Of a stretch of 64,000 nt of DNA, positions 23,736 to 35,438 are shown one piece after another. The DNA lies in assembly GCA_004335835.1 (NCBI GenBank), contig RWJK01001098.1, positions 3,558 to 67,557 on the forward strand, in the 5' to 3' direction. Below the pieces are notes generated by a model. It was given only the letters and a program-made list of their open reading frames with translations, made no database searches and was not told where the DNA came from. Both the position numbers and the translations under genes were made by a program. This stretch comes from Scenedesmus sp. ARA3. Taxonomy: Eukaryota; Chlorophyta; Chlorophyceae; Sphaeropleales; Scenedesmaceae. Numbering within the stretch: the stretch's first letter is position 1; each line of letters starts with the position of its first letter.

Positions 23736-25815
23736 CTAACACAGCGGCGCACGCTGCGGGCGCCTCCTGCGGGCGCTGCGCTTGTGCATGCGCTTGCGCG
23801 CCTGCGCGCGCGGGCCGATGCGTCGCACAATCACATGCCGCACTGCCTCCCCATCCTCACTGCCATCATGCTGCTGCTCATCATCAGTCTCCATTGAGGC
23901 ATCGTCAGCAAGCGCAAAGCGCACACGTTTCACCACCAGCTGCTGCTGCTGCTGCATGGCAGCCGCCGCTGCTGCGTCAGCAGTGGCAGCCAGGCTGGCG
24001 AGGCCGCTGGCGCTGCTGTTGTTGGCGTCGGCGCTGCCTGCGCGCGCAGGAGCGGCCTCTGCTGCTGCTGCTGCGTGTGGGGAGTCAGGGCCGGGGCTGC
24101 CGCTGCTGCCGCTGTCGGTGTCGTGCGGCTGCTGCTGCTGCTGGCTGGTGTTGTTGGTGGCGTCCCAGTCGCGCTTGGCTGCGGCCTTGCGGGCGCGGCC
24201 ACTCTTCTGCAGGGCAGCGCAAGCAAACAGCCACAGCAGGAGCAGCAGCAAGAAAGCAAGTTGTTGTCAGTGCTCTGCTGTGCATAGCATTTTATGTGCG
24301 GCGCATGTGCCAGAGAACTGCCGGTCAGCCGCCCCCAGCACCTTACAACATGTGCGCACTGTGCAGTCAACATTGCGAGTTGCGCTGCCATGCAGCAGTA
24401 GGCAGGCTGCATCAGTTAATAGCTCACCCGCTGGTTGCCGCCAGCTGCCGCTGCCTTGCTGCTGCTGCTGCGGCGTGCAGCCTGGTGCTGCTCTGCCGCC
24501 TGCAGCTGATGCAGCTGCTGCAGCAGCGCTGCCCTCACAGCAGGTGCCATGCCAGTGTGGGGTGGCATGCCGTACATGCTGCTGTGTGCTGCCGCTGCCA
24601 TTTCGTAGTCTGCTGCGCTCGGCAGCACCTGCCATGCAGCGTGCTGTGGCTGCTGCTGCTGCTGCATTGCAGGAGCATCATGCAGCGCAGACGTGTCAAA
24701 GCAGCCCCTGCTGCGCCTGGCAGTGTTGCGCACTGCCTTGCAGGAAGTCACCCCTGGGTGCTGCTGCTGCTGCTGCAGTTGCTGCTGCTGCCAAGCAGCC
24801 AGCTGCTGCTGCTGCTGCTGCTCAGGCACGGCAGGGAAGCCAGCTGCAGCTGCTGGCGCAGGTGCGCTGTACTGCTGCTGGTGCTGCATCAGCAGGTGCG
24901 CTGCAGCGGCTTGCAGGAAAGCTACGCGAGCAGCATCATCATGCGCTAAGCTAGAGTTGGCCAGTGCTGTTGCTGCTGATGCTACCTGCTGCATGATGTT
25001 GGCGGCAGCAGCCGCGGCGCCAGGCGCGCTTGCAGGAAACTCGCGCCCTGTCAGCACGGATGGTACTGCAGGTAGCGCTGGTGGTGCTGCTGCAGCCCGT
25101 GGCGGCAGCAGCGGCAGCAGATCCTGCTGCTGGCGCTGCAGACGCTGCTGTCGTAGCATTGACTGCAGCTCAGCCAGCTGTGATGGTGCCAGGTGTGATA
25201 GGCCCTGCTTGATAGCCATCACTGAGGTCGCTGGATCTGCAGCTGGTTCTGCCAGCACTGACATGCCAGGGGCGTCCAGGGGCATGTTGAAAGTGCTGAC
25301 GTGCTCGCAGTAAAGACCTGTGCGCGGCGATTCGCTGCTCTCTGCGCTGCTGGAAGGCTGCAGGTGGTTGTGCGCGCCGGTGGTGGGCCGAAGTTTTCCC
25401 AGGCCTGCGCAAGCAGGGAGCAAGGACACATGTTAAACGCATTTGTTGACATCTAAGATGAATACGAGTGTCTTCACATCAACACAAATGTGCCTGCCAA
25501 GGATGCCACGCAAGTTGTACTTGCGGCTCAGCACATGCGCCAAAGGATGCACAACACTGCTCGCCCTGCATGAGATGACAAGACAAACGACATAAGACGG
25601 CCCTGGACGCAGATCTCGCTCGGCATGCTACGCCGCGCCCTCAGGGTCGCACGACTCAAAACGTGCAGGCACTGACTGCCTGACCGCCTTTGCGCCTCAC
25701 CGTGAGTAGCGTCAGAACCTAGGAGCACGGTGGCCCCTGCTGGTTGCAACAGGACAGCGACCCTTGGCGAATCCTGGTGCGGTGACCCCCGGAGCAATGC
25801 GCTGCAATCCTGCAT
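23736..25815 (-). CDS. Gln/Ala-rich low-complexity protein with basic nuclear-type tail
   Basis: Exons: 25815-25701, 25404-24428, 24206-23736; phases agree and give 520 residues. I do not recognise a family. The middle is helical and rich in Gln and Ala (for example [30 protein letters not shown]). The last exon opens with a basic block KSGRARKAAAKRDWD, includes VKRVRFALADDASMETDDE and ends in a strongly basic run (ARKRMHKRSARRRRPQ) that would serve as a nuclear localisation signal. This composition is typical of algal transcription or RNA-binding regulators, but no DNA-binding fold is visible. The start (MQDCSALLRG) is the least certain part: exon 1 rests on phase agreement alone, and the true 5' end could lie elsewhere. 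Unlike its neighbours, its introns (221 and 296 bp) show no clear exon-end copies. Confidence 0.65.
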
Positions 25816-27671
25816 CTGAGGAACCACTATGAGTTAATAGACTTGCAATTAGGCCGATGGATGACCAGTGAACGCCCCTTGCATTCGCTGCAGCCTTGTA
25901 CTAGCTTGGCCACGCAAGGGCCAGACGAAGCCACCAAATACGCACGATGTCGCATATCTAGCTGCATCAAAAGGCATTACGTTGCAAACCAAAGTAACTA
26001 TGCGCAGCCCAGCAGCTCAAACATGCCTGGCTTGCTATGCACACACCCCTTGCAGAGTTGCAGGGACCCTCACCAGTGCGCAGCGTTAATGCTGGGAGGG
26101 ATTCGAATGCGCTTCACAAAGCTAGGAATTGTTGAAACTATAGATTTAGACGGACTGGTGCTATGGAGCTGCGTGGTAGCCGAAAGTCTGTGCAGTGGCA
26201 GTGCGTCTGTGTCGCGGGGTCAATGCTGAAGTAGCAAAGGAAGCATATTTCAAATCAAGTGCGTGATGTCGCCTGTTGGCGGGTGCCTTGTACATCAGTG
26301 GCTGCCAAAGTTGGTTGTCTCACAGTAACATGTCTCTACCATGAAGCGAAGACGCCTGCCAGATGTTCGATCTAGTAGACCCAGGTGGCAGAACCGCTTT
26401 TGTGCATTAGGGTGATGATGACGCAGGGCCTGTGGCTGAGCAGTGCTGCTGGTTGCGTGCGCTGTTCAACTCGCCGGCCTCACCTCAACCTCGCGCTCGA
26501 GCTTGCTCTGATAACGAGGGCAACTGATTTGATTCTTTCAGGTTCGTCTCACAGCTAGCTGATGATGCAATGGGATGCGTCAACCTTGACCTTGCTCTGT
26601 GATTAAAGCCAGGAACGTCGCTTTAACAGGCCCAGTTCGTGTTAATTGCTTCATTGATAATTTGTGAGGGTTCAGAAGCCTAGGTGGCTCGCCAATCTAC
26701 AGCTCCCGCTAGACTCAGCGGTGTCAACCACGCGCGCACTGAGGAACCGACCCGGTCACTGCGCAGCCAATTCGTTTTCTATTACGTTCTCTTACTGTTC
26801 GTACCCGTAATGAACATCGGTAAGACCAGTGGTAGTAGCGCAGTTGTCCCATTGGCTACAGCAGTGTGCTGTAGTAGTACTACGAGAAGCCTGCACCGCT
26901 GCCCTCCTTACAAAGCTGGACTGCAATCTCATCAGCCAACGCCGTGCCAAATCATGTCATTCATACTTTAACCCGCCACTCACCGGCTGGCAGGTGTGGC
27001 ACACCATACGCTGCCTGGAAGGTGTGGCCCACTGTTGAGTGGCACTCACCGCCGGTGTGCACTCAGGCACTGTGGCTCAGCTACTGACACGGCGGCACTG
27101 ACGCAGACACTGTTTGATAATTTTTGCAGGATGCAGCAGTGAGACACGTCAGCCGATTGGATCACACCATACTGAACCGTTCAGTATGGACCGGGCCGTA
27201 ACATTGGGGTGGGGTGGGGTAGAGTGTGCATGGGCTTCCGATTGTTTGCGGGATTGTGCTGCGGTACTGCAGCCTGAATAACCGCGTGCTAGCACACGTA
27301 ATACACTCTTCTCCAAGCAATCCGTTCGGAGTGTACAGCACATCATAACAGCACCATATGTTTTTACATGAGAGCAGCCATGCAGCCTGAGGGAGCAAAG
27401 AGCGTGGTGCACAGCATACATGTTCCAGTATGAACAGCAGCATGCGCCAGTGCAGGCCACAGCTTCAAGACCATGCATGAAGCGTTAACAAGTCAAAAGA
27501 GAAAATGCACTCGGATATGTGCGTGTTGAGGCATTCTGGCTGTACACTGGCAGGCACGTCAGCGCATGGTGTCTGTTTTTAGCGCATGGTGTCTCCTGGT
27601 CCACCATTGGCTTGAAGGTGCCTAGCCATGCGTTTATGAAAGTTAACATCGTCACATCGTCACTTTATACA
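25816..27671. other. intergenic stretch without a supported gene
   Basis: Frames are short and overlapping. The low-complexity protein's promoter should lie just above 25815, and the DUF1279 gene's 3' untranslated region just below 27672; a minus-strand TGTAA, the usual chlorophyte polyadenylation motif, occurs near 27361. Confidence 0.45.
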
Positions 27672-27901
27672 TTAGCTTGGAGGGAAGCCACCCAGCAGGT
27701 AGATTGTCCCAAACAGCGTCACCGTTGTCACTGCACCCATGCACACCAAAAAGATGCCAAACGCCCACTTCTTGTCGATGCCCAGCCTCTCCCCGAGCCC
27801 TGTGATGGCCTTGTCAAAGGCAGGCGCCAGCGCCAGTGCAAGGCTGATGCGCAGCGGGCGCGCAAAGTTTTGCAGCGTCCACAGCCCTGCAGCAGCAGCA
27901 T

Positions 27902-27938
<37 letters not shown>

Positions 27939-28020
27939 TGAGGAGGCAAGAGGCAGGCGCCAGCGCAAGGCTGATGCGCAGCGGGCGCGCAAAGTTCTGC
28001 AGCGTCCACAGCCCTGCAGC

Positions 28021-28056
<36 letters not shown>

Positions 28057-31000
28057 TCAGGAGGCAGGGGCCAGCGCCAGGGCAAGGCTGATGCGCAGCG
28101 GGCGCGCAAAGGTTTGCAACGTCCACAGCCCTGCAGCGGCAGCAGCAGCAGCAGCAACAGAAGTCAGGAGGCAGGCACCAGCACCAGGCCTGCATTGTCC
28201 TGCAAGCATTGGTCATGCGAGCATTGTCCTGCAAGCACAGCCGCTGGGTCAATATGCTTGCACCGGCAGACCACAGCACCATGCTGCAGTAGCAGCATGG
28301 TGGTGTAGAGCTGAGGACACGCGGTAATGCACCTAGGCCTAGGCCAGCAGACCACAGCACTCTCGCTCGCTTACAGGCAATCTGCAATCACTTTCAGCAG
28401 CAGGCAGCACCAGCTGTAAGCAGCAGTGACCACACGCACCTGCATAGAAGGCCAGGAACACCTTCCACTGCCCAGGGGCTGTACAGAAGCCATCCTGGTA
28501 CAAGCAAACAAGCAGTGCGAAAGCTCTAAACAGCTGTGACCACGCACCTGCATAGAAGGCCAGGAACACCTTCCACTGCCCGGGTGCGGTGGGCGCCACT
28601 CCGTACTTCTTCACGAATGCGATCCACGCCGCACCCAGCGCCGTGCCGTAGTTGAGGTTAGAGATGAAGCCATAGCTGCGGCAGCAGCAGACACAACAGC
28701 TTCAGCCCTGCTTACGTGTTGTAAAATGGAACCTCTCCATCTACAACACACGGTCTCACTGTCAACAACAGTGCATTGAATGGAATGGCGGAGTGTGCCG
28801 TAGTTGAGGCTGGAGATGAGGCAGCAGCTGTGGCAGCAAACATAGCACAGTGCATTGAACAAAGCAGCAGATTGTGGCGTGGTTGAGGTTGGAGATGAAG
28901 CCGTAGCTGCTGCAGCAGCTGACACAACACACAGTTTCACTGTCAACAACAGCGTGCATTAAATGGAATGGCGGAGTGTGCCGTAGTTGGGGCTAAAACA
29001 AGGCAGCAGCTGTGGCAGCAAACATAGCACAGTGTGTTGAATAGAGCGGCAGATTGTGCTGTAGTTGAGGTTGGAGATGAAGCCATAGCTGCGGCAGCAG
29101 ACACAACACGCTGACATGTCAAACTGGTGATCCTCTGTCACAATAAAGTGCATGAATAGATTGGCAGAGTGTGCCATAGATGAGGTTGAAAATTTTTGCT
29201 GCAGCTGCGGCAGCAAAACCAGCACAATGCAGCTAGCCGCAGCGCGGCAAATGGCATGCAACTTGTGTTGCGCAAGCGTACGCAGGCGCACGGCGCATCA
29301 CCATTGGGCAGGTGCCTGTGCCTGGCGTCATGCTGTATGTGTTACAGCCGTGCGCTGCTGTCTCCATGCCACACAGCGGTACGAGCACACACAAGAAGCC
29401 GTCACACACACGCATCTAGCTGGCAAGCCTGCAGCTACCGTGCTGCTTGTCTCTTCCATCAGTTGCTGCTGCAGTTCATGGTCACTGCTGTTGTGACATG
29501 TCCTGCTGCAGCTGCTGACCCCAAACCATTTGTATGCTTGCTATGGCATGCATCTTGCTTGCCAGATGCCAATCAATTACTGTTGAGTCTATATAACATG
29601 AACCACACTGTCAACTGTTGCAGAGCATGTGCTGCCTTGGTGTACACTTGCTGAGTGGACTGTGAACAGCAGCCAAGCTCCTTGCAGCTGCCTGTCGGTG
29701 CAGCAACGCAGCTGCTTGGGGAGAGCAACAAGCTTACAGCAAGCGTACAGCAAGCTTACCACAAGCTTAGAGCAGGCTTACAGCAAGCATACAAGCAAGC
29801 TTGCAACAAGCTTACTGGGGAGAGCCACAAGCCTACCACAAGCTTGCAGCAAGCTATCACGCGCCTACAGCAGGCTGACAGGAAGTGTACAGCAAGCCTA
29901 AAAGCGTACAACAAGCTTTTTCCCGCCCCCACAAAGGCTCCCATGGCCAGTGCCTTGATTCGCTCCTTGTCCAGGCCATCCACAAACTTACAGCGACCTA
30001 AAGCAAGCCTGAAGCAAGCTTACAGCAAGCTTACCGCAAGCTTATCTCTGGCCCCACCTTGCAAAGGCTCCCATGCCCAGTGCCTTCATCTGCTCCTTGT
30101 CCATCAACATCAAGCCTAAAGCAAGCTTACAGCCAGCTTTTCGCTGCCCACCTTGCAACCTATGGCCAATTCCTCCTGCCAGCCCCCCTCCCCCCTCCTC
30201 ACCTGGCAAAGGCTCCCATGCCCAGTGCCTTGATGCGCTCCTTGTCCAGGTTATCCACAAACTTACAGCAAGCCTAAAGCAAGCCTGAAGCAAGCTTACA
30301 GCAAACCTAAAGTAGGCCTAAAGCAAGCTTACAGCAAGCTTAAAGTAGGCCTAAAGCAAGCTTACAGCAAGCTTAAAGTAGGCCTAAAGCAAGCTTACAG
30401 CAAGCTTATTCCCCCCACCCACCTTGCGAAGGCTCCCATGCCCAGTGCCTTGATGCGCTCCTTGTCCAGGCCATCACCTGGGGGGCAGGCAGGGAGCGGG
30501 AGCAGCAACAGCAGCAGCAGCAGCAGCAAACAATGATCGTACACAGCATTTGTGTCGAAACCCTAGCTGCCAAGTAGACTCGTAGCTGTGCTGCTCAGCG
30601 CGGATGTGACCACTGCTTGTGTTGTGTTGCGGTGTGCTGCGTGGCAGCTGCTGGATGTTAAGAACAGAGATGGACTGGAGGTAGCATGCAGCAGCCCTGA
30701 TTTGACGCAACAACCCCTTGAGCTAAGTGCCCAACAGCCTGACACCTGACAGGAGCGCATGCATGCATGTGCCTTGCCAATGTGGCGTACGATGCCAGGA
30801 ATATTGTACAGTATGCATGCATGGTATGATCATTTTGCAGGGGGCGCAAGCACTCACCAACAAAGAAGTACTTGACTGAGCCCCAGAAACCCCGCTTCGG
30901 CTTCTGCTCACTGCTGCTGCCAGCTGCACCCGGCGCCGCGCCACTGCTGCTGCTGCTGCTGCTGTTGGGATCGTCTGCTGGCAGGCCTGCTGCTGCGCTT

Positions 31001-31152
31001 CCAGCATGTGGAATTGTGTGAAGAACGTGTCTCCGCGGCTGCAGGGCTACTGGTGTGGTCTTGAGCAGAGCAGGGTGAGGAAGTGCTGTCCTGTGCAACA
31101 CTGCTGAAGCACGTGCAGCACCTAGGTGGGTTCCTTGCAGACTGAGCTGCAT
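27672..31152 (-). CDS. DUF1279 (FAM210-like) membrane protein, probably plastid-targeted
   Basis: Exons: 31152-30858, 30477-30423, 28675-28548, 27886-27672; in phase, 230 residues. The N-terminal ~60 residues are rich in Ala, Arg and Ser with few acids, as in a plastid or mitochondrial transit peptide. After a Ser tract and KRGFWGSVKYFFVG comes the DUF1279 region (~115-185): YGFISNLNYGTALGAAW, KKYGVAPTAPGQWKVFLAFY, LWTLQNFARPLRISLALAL. A C-terminal membrane span (WAFGIFLVCMGAVTTVTLFG) ends the protein. DUF1279 proteins in plants are organellar and poorly characterised; human FAM210A/B act in mitochondria. The gene is divergent from DEG5 with 359 bp between start codons. Its introns are packed with partial copies of exons 2, 3 and 4; 27 of its 35 kb-range frames are such decoys rather than genes. 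Confidence 0.88.
27960..28140 (-). repeat. DUF1279 exon 4 start echoes
   Basis: Two copies (about 28018-27960 and 28137-28079) of the exon 4 acceptor and first ~55 bases (LWTLQNFARPLRISL), each preceded by a sense-strand CTG tract and CAG, upstream of the true exon at 27886. The exon-like part is nearly identical to the exon. Confidence 0.92.
28434..28495 (-). repeat. DUF1279 exon 3 end echo
   Basis: Copy of the exon 3 end with donor (APGQWKVFLAFYAG then GTGCGTG), downstream of the true exon. Confidence 0.9.
28795..29205 (-). repeat. five DUF1279 exon 3 start echoes
   Basis: Copies of the exon 3 acceptor and start (SYGFISNLNYGT) near 28830, 28915, 29005, 29096 and 29205. Exon-derived parts are ~35-40 bp, spaced 80-110 bp, and all keep CAG before the copy. 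Similarity is highest at 28915 and 29096 and lowest at 29205. Confidence 0.88.
29726..30410. repeat. AGCAAGCTTAC short repeats interleaved with DUF1279 exon 2 echoes
   Basis: Clusters of degenerate 11-bp units around AGCAAGCTTAC (29726-29912, 29990-30045, 30245-30410; the last includes a ~33-bp unit repeated three times) lie between three copies of exon 2 (DKERIKALGMGAFA) at about 29987-29920, 30110-30055 and 30260-30199, all downstream of the true exon 2 at 30477-30423. Confidence 0.88.
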
Positions 31153-31511
31153 ATTGTAAGCGTTTAAGACAATTGAAACGCTTCCTGGCGGTTGCAGTGT
31201 GCGCGAGGAACCGGTTCAAATTGCACCGTTTGATCAGCAAGGCCAACCTTAAACTACGCTGATGAGTTCAATCGAATGTAACGTTAACATGTTAACGTGC
31301 TAGATCTAGGTGTGCTGCGGCTGCTGCGCCAAGTGTGTAACCCTGTGCTCGGTCCATTGGAACCCCTCCAACCACACTACGCCCTCAGGGTGCCCAGTGG
31401 TGAGAACACTGAAAGTGCCCTTATCAACTGCTCAGGACTGCCGAGACCTGTTGTCTTTATCAAATACGTTGAAATAAATAGTGTCAATCTTTTCAATCTC
31501 GGTTGCTAAAC
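31153..31511. promoter_or_regulatory. divergent promoter region between DUF1279 and DEG5 genes
   Basis: 359 bp separate the two start codons, so both promoters and 5' leaders must be here or in unmodelled upstream exons. It contains an 18-bp perfect palindrome, ACGTTAACATGTTAACGT, at 31281-31298 (two GTTAAC sites). A regulatory role is inference. Confidence 0.55.
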
Positions 31512-34349
31512 ATGCAGCACCTGCAGCAAGTACAAACCCTCCACCTGCAACACACCTGCAGCAGTAGACACGTGTGCAGTATGCAGCCAACTCGCAGCTT
31601 AGGAACCAATAAAGCTACCAGAAAAACACGCAGAACAAGCCTCCGTGTGCAAGCACATTTACAGCCAGAGCAAGTGCAGCAGCAGCAACATCATCAGCAG
31701 CAGCAACAACTGCAGCAGCAGCAGCAGAAAGCAGCACTCCCACACAGCAGCAGGCGCGGGCTGTTTGCAGCAGCAGGGGCAGCTGCAGCAGTACCAGTAG
31801 CATTGCAGCTGCTGCAACCGCCCGCTGCCAGTGCATACATTGTAGATGAGACAGTAGCGCAATCTGTATTTGCACTAGCTGCGCGCAGCGTAGTATCCAT
31901 CAATGATTACAAGCAGCAAGGAGGCGCTGAAATCTTTGAGGGTGTTGGCACTGGCTTTGTATGGGACAAGTACGGCCACGGTGAGTGCAATTGCTTGCAG
32001 GAAATGCATGCAAGTGCTTGCAGGAAATGTACGCAGGTGCTTGCAAGGAACACGCGTGCTCCAACCATGGACACCCTGCGCCTTTCACAGAAATAGTTCA
32101 AAGTGACATCAATCAAAGCATAAGTTCATGCAGCGTTAATGGCATGCTGGCGTTGTGCTCAAGCCACGGCCTTACAGATGCAACGCAGTGCTGCGCTGCT
32201 CTGTTCTGTGCTGCCTGCTGTAGTTGTGACCAACTACCATGTGGTATCCAAGTATGTGCTGGACAAGAGTGGCCAGCAGGTGCGATGCTGCTTGTGGACA
32301 GTGGCAGTTCCGCGGCCCTGAACTGAGCAGCAACAGCGGTGAACTATCTAGCGGTCATGCAGCAGCAATGCTGCTGCAGAAGCAGCAGCTCCAGCAGATT
32401 GGCAGCAGCGGACTATCTGGCCATGCAGCTTCTGTGAGGCGGCGTGATGTAGCATGTAAAAGCAGGCCCCCACGGCCGGATGGAATTCTCGACATCAGCT
32501 GCACACGGCAAATGCCTCAACAAGCTCTTTTGCGCTGGCTGCTGCTCACGTCAAAGCCACCACACTCTGCTGTCATGTAGATGACCTTGTGCACCGGCAC
32601 AAGGCCAGCAGATGCTGCGGGGAAGTGCGACGTTTGGCGCGTTGCTGCCGTGCCACAACATCAGCAGCTGCTGCGGATGCTGCTGCTGGTGCTGCGGATG
32701 CTGCTGCTGCTGCAGGTGGTGAAGGTGGTGCTGGATGACGGCAGCGGCGGCAGCCAGCCCTACGTGGCTCGCGTGGTGGGCACGGACGCCATGCATGACC
32801 TGGCGGTGCTGCAGGTGCGGCCTTTGCACAGATAACAGAGAACATGGATTGGCACGGTTGCGCCACCTAGAACGCTGCCTTCTCACCGAAAAGTGAATGC
32901 CTCAGCATGATGAAGTAGCAAGCATTGGTGGCAGCAACATCTGCTGCCGCAGAAGTGCACTTCAAGCTGTTGAGACAGCCACATACGGGCGGCAGCAGCC
33001 AGCCCTACGTGGCTCGCGTGGTGGGCACGGACGCCATGCATGACCTGGCAGTGCTGCAGGTGCGAGCATGCACATACAACACTTCAAACAATGGCGTTCA
33101 ACCTTTTTAACAAGCGATTGCCTAAGTATGATCAAGTAGCAAGCATCGGTGGCAGCAACGCTCTGCTGCCGCTGAAATGCACGTTGAGCTTTTAAATACA
33201 GCCATGTACGGGCGCCAGCAGCCAGCCCTACGTGGCCCGGGTGGTGGGCACGGACGCCATGCATGACCTGGCAGTGCTGCAGGTGCGAAGGGGCGACGCA
33301 AATCTGTACGAAGCTTTTACAGCACCAGCATCAATATCCCAACATAATCAGTACATGCCGCACGTTGTCTGCTGTAGCATTGCACAAGTTGCACAACTCG
33401 ACACGACTGCACCGCCTCTGAACTCAATTACTGCCTTCCAACCTCCCTTGTGCGTGAATGCCCAGACATTGAAGTTGCAGGCAAATGCGGCAGCAATGCT
33501 GCCACTGAAGTACACTTTGACTCGGCTATCCAACAGATACTGGCAGGGCGTTAGTCTGAGTGCTAGCGGCAGGGCAACACATACAATCCACAAACATGCA
33601 GTTGGTGCCAGGCCTTGAACCTGTGCCATTGTGGCTGAATGCCTATGCCTGACTGACGCTGCTGCTGCTGCTGCTGCTGCTGCAGGTTGACGCGCCCAAG
33701 GACCAGCTGGTGCCGATTCGTATGGGCACATCCGGCGACCTCAAAGTGAGGCCGGGCCTCCTGTCAAACCTGTGACAAGATATTAACTAGCAACTAGGCC
33801 TTGTGCATAGTACCCTCCTGCAAGACAAAGTATAGCAACACCAGTGCATCCGGCGATCTAATGAGCACATCAGGCACTCTCATGTGAATGTGAAGTAGCA
33901 TGCGTACATAAAAGGTTGCTGCAGCACAAGTGTACCAACACCAGCGTGGGCAATTCTTTGGCAGGCAGTCGGCCGAGACATGTCACTGACGTAGTACTGA
34001 CATGTTACTGACATGTTACAAACCTGCAGGTGGGCCAGGCGGTGTATGCCGTGGGCAATCCTTACGGCTTGGACAAGACGCTGACAGCAGGCGTGGTCAG
34101 TGGCCTCAACCGCACCATCCCGGCGCCAACAGGCACACGCATCTACGGCGCAATTCAGGTGCGCCTGCTGCTACGCTACCACGCTGCTGCTGCTGCTCCT
34201 GGCTATTGCTGCTGCTGCTGCTGCTGTTCCAGAATGACGCACCAATCACTCCTGCTCCTGTCCTTTGACGTAAGCTGCATGCAGACTGGTGTTGATGCAG
34301 ACCAGCACAACAGGGCAACAGCGGTGGCCCCATGCTGGACTCCTCACCC

Positions 34350-34425
<76 letters not shown>

Positions 34426-34426
34426 N

Positions 34427-34492
<66 letters not shown>

Positions 34493-35260
34493 AGAGTGAC
34501 GCGTCGGTCAACCAGGGCAACAGCGGCGGGCCCATGCTGGACTCCTTTGCCAGGCTGGTGGGCGTCAACACGGCCAGCTTCACACGCGCCAACACGGTGA
34601 GGGTTCTGTTATTCTATGTTATGTTAATCTATGCCCGGTTACGTTATACTGAAGTGTACAGCCAGCCTCACGCGCGCCAACACGGTTAGGCCGGCTGCGA
34701 ACTTGCATGCTTAGTTTGTAACTGCAGCTGCGCTGCTGCAATTCAGATGCATTGGGCAGAGGGTTGCATGCTGCCTGCCACTCACTAGCGCAGTGTGCTC
34801 GCAACAGCTGATGTGCTGGCAAAGCCACTGATGTGCTAGTAGCAATCATTCATGCCAACACACAGTTGTGAAGTTCACTGAGTGAACTGTGGCATGCAGC
34901 TCAAGTAGTATCGAAAGGCGCATCATGTGCTGCAATGTATGCATTTTGTGCAGTAGCTGCACAGCTAGCCGACAATGCACGCAGTAATGCGGCTGGTGGT
35001 GGTGCTGCTGCTGCTGCCAGGGCCGTGGCAGCGGCGTGAACTTTGCGCTGCGTGCCAACCTGGTGCATTTTGTGCAGTAGCTGCACAGCTAACCAACAAT
35101 GCATACACTAGTGCTGCCGCGCTGGTGCCGCTGCTGCTGCTGCTGCTGCCAGGGCCGTGCCAGCGGCGTGAACTTTGCGCTGCGTGCCAACCTGGTGCAT
35201 TTTGTGCAGTAGCTGCACAGCTAACCAACAATGCATACACTAGTGCTGCCGCGCTGGTGC

Positions 35261-35297
<37 letters not shown>

Positions 35298-35402
35298 GCC
35301 GTGCCAGCGGCGTGAATGCCGCGCTGCCTGCTGACCTGGTGCATTTTGTGCAGCAGCTGCACAGCTGGCCAACAATGCACGCACTAATGCTGCTGGTGCT
35401 GG

Positions 35403-35438
<36 letters not shown>

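Noticed and set aside
23782..24954. 390-residue plus-strand open frame, Cys/Ala-rich
   Set aside because: Antisense of the Gln/Ala-rich minus-strand gene; triplet repeats avoid stops in all frames.
34030..34689. 219-residue frame rich in Leu running through the CTG tract
   Set aside because: It joins DEG5 exon 5, intron 5 and exon 6 only because the CTG tract has no stop; the spliced model restores the protease fold.
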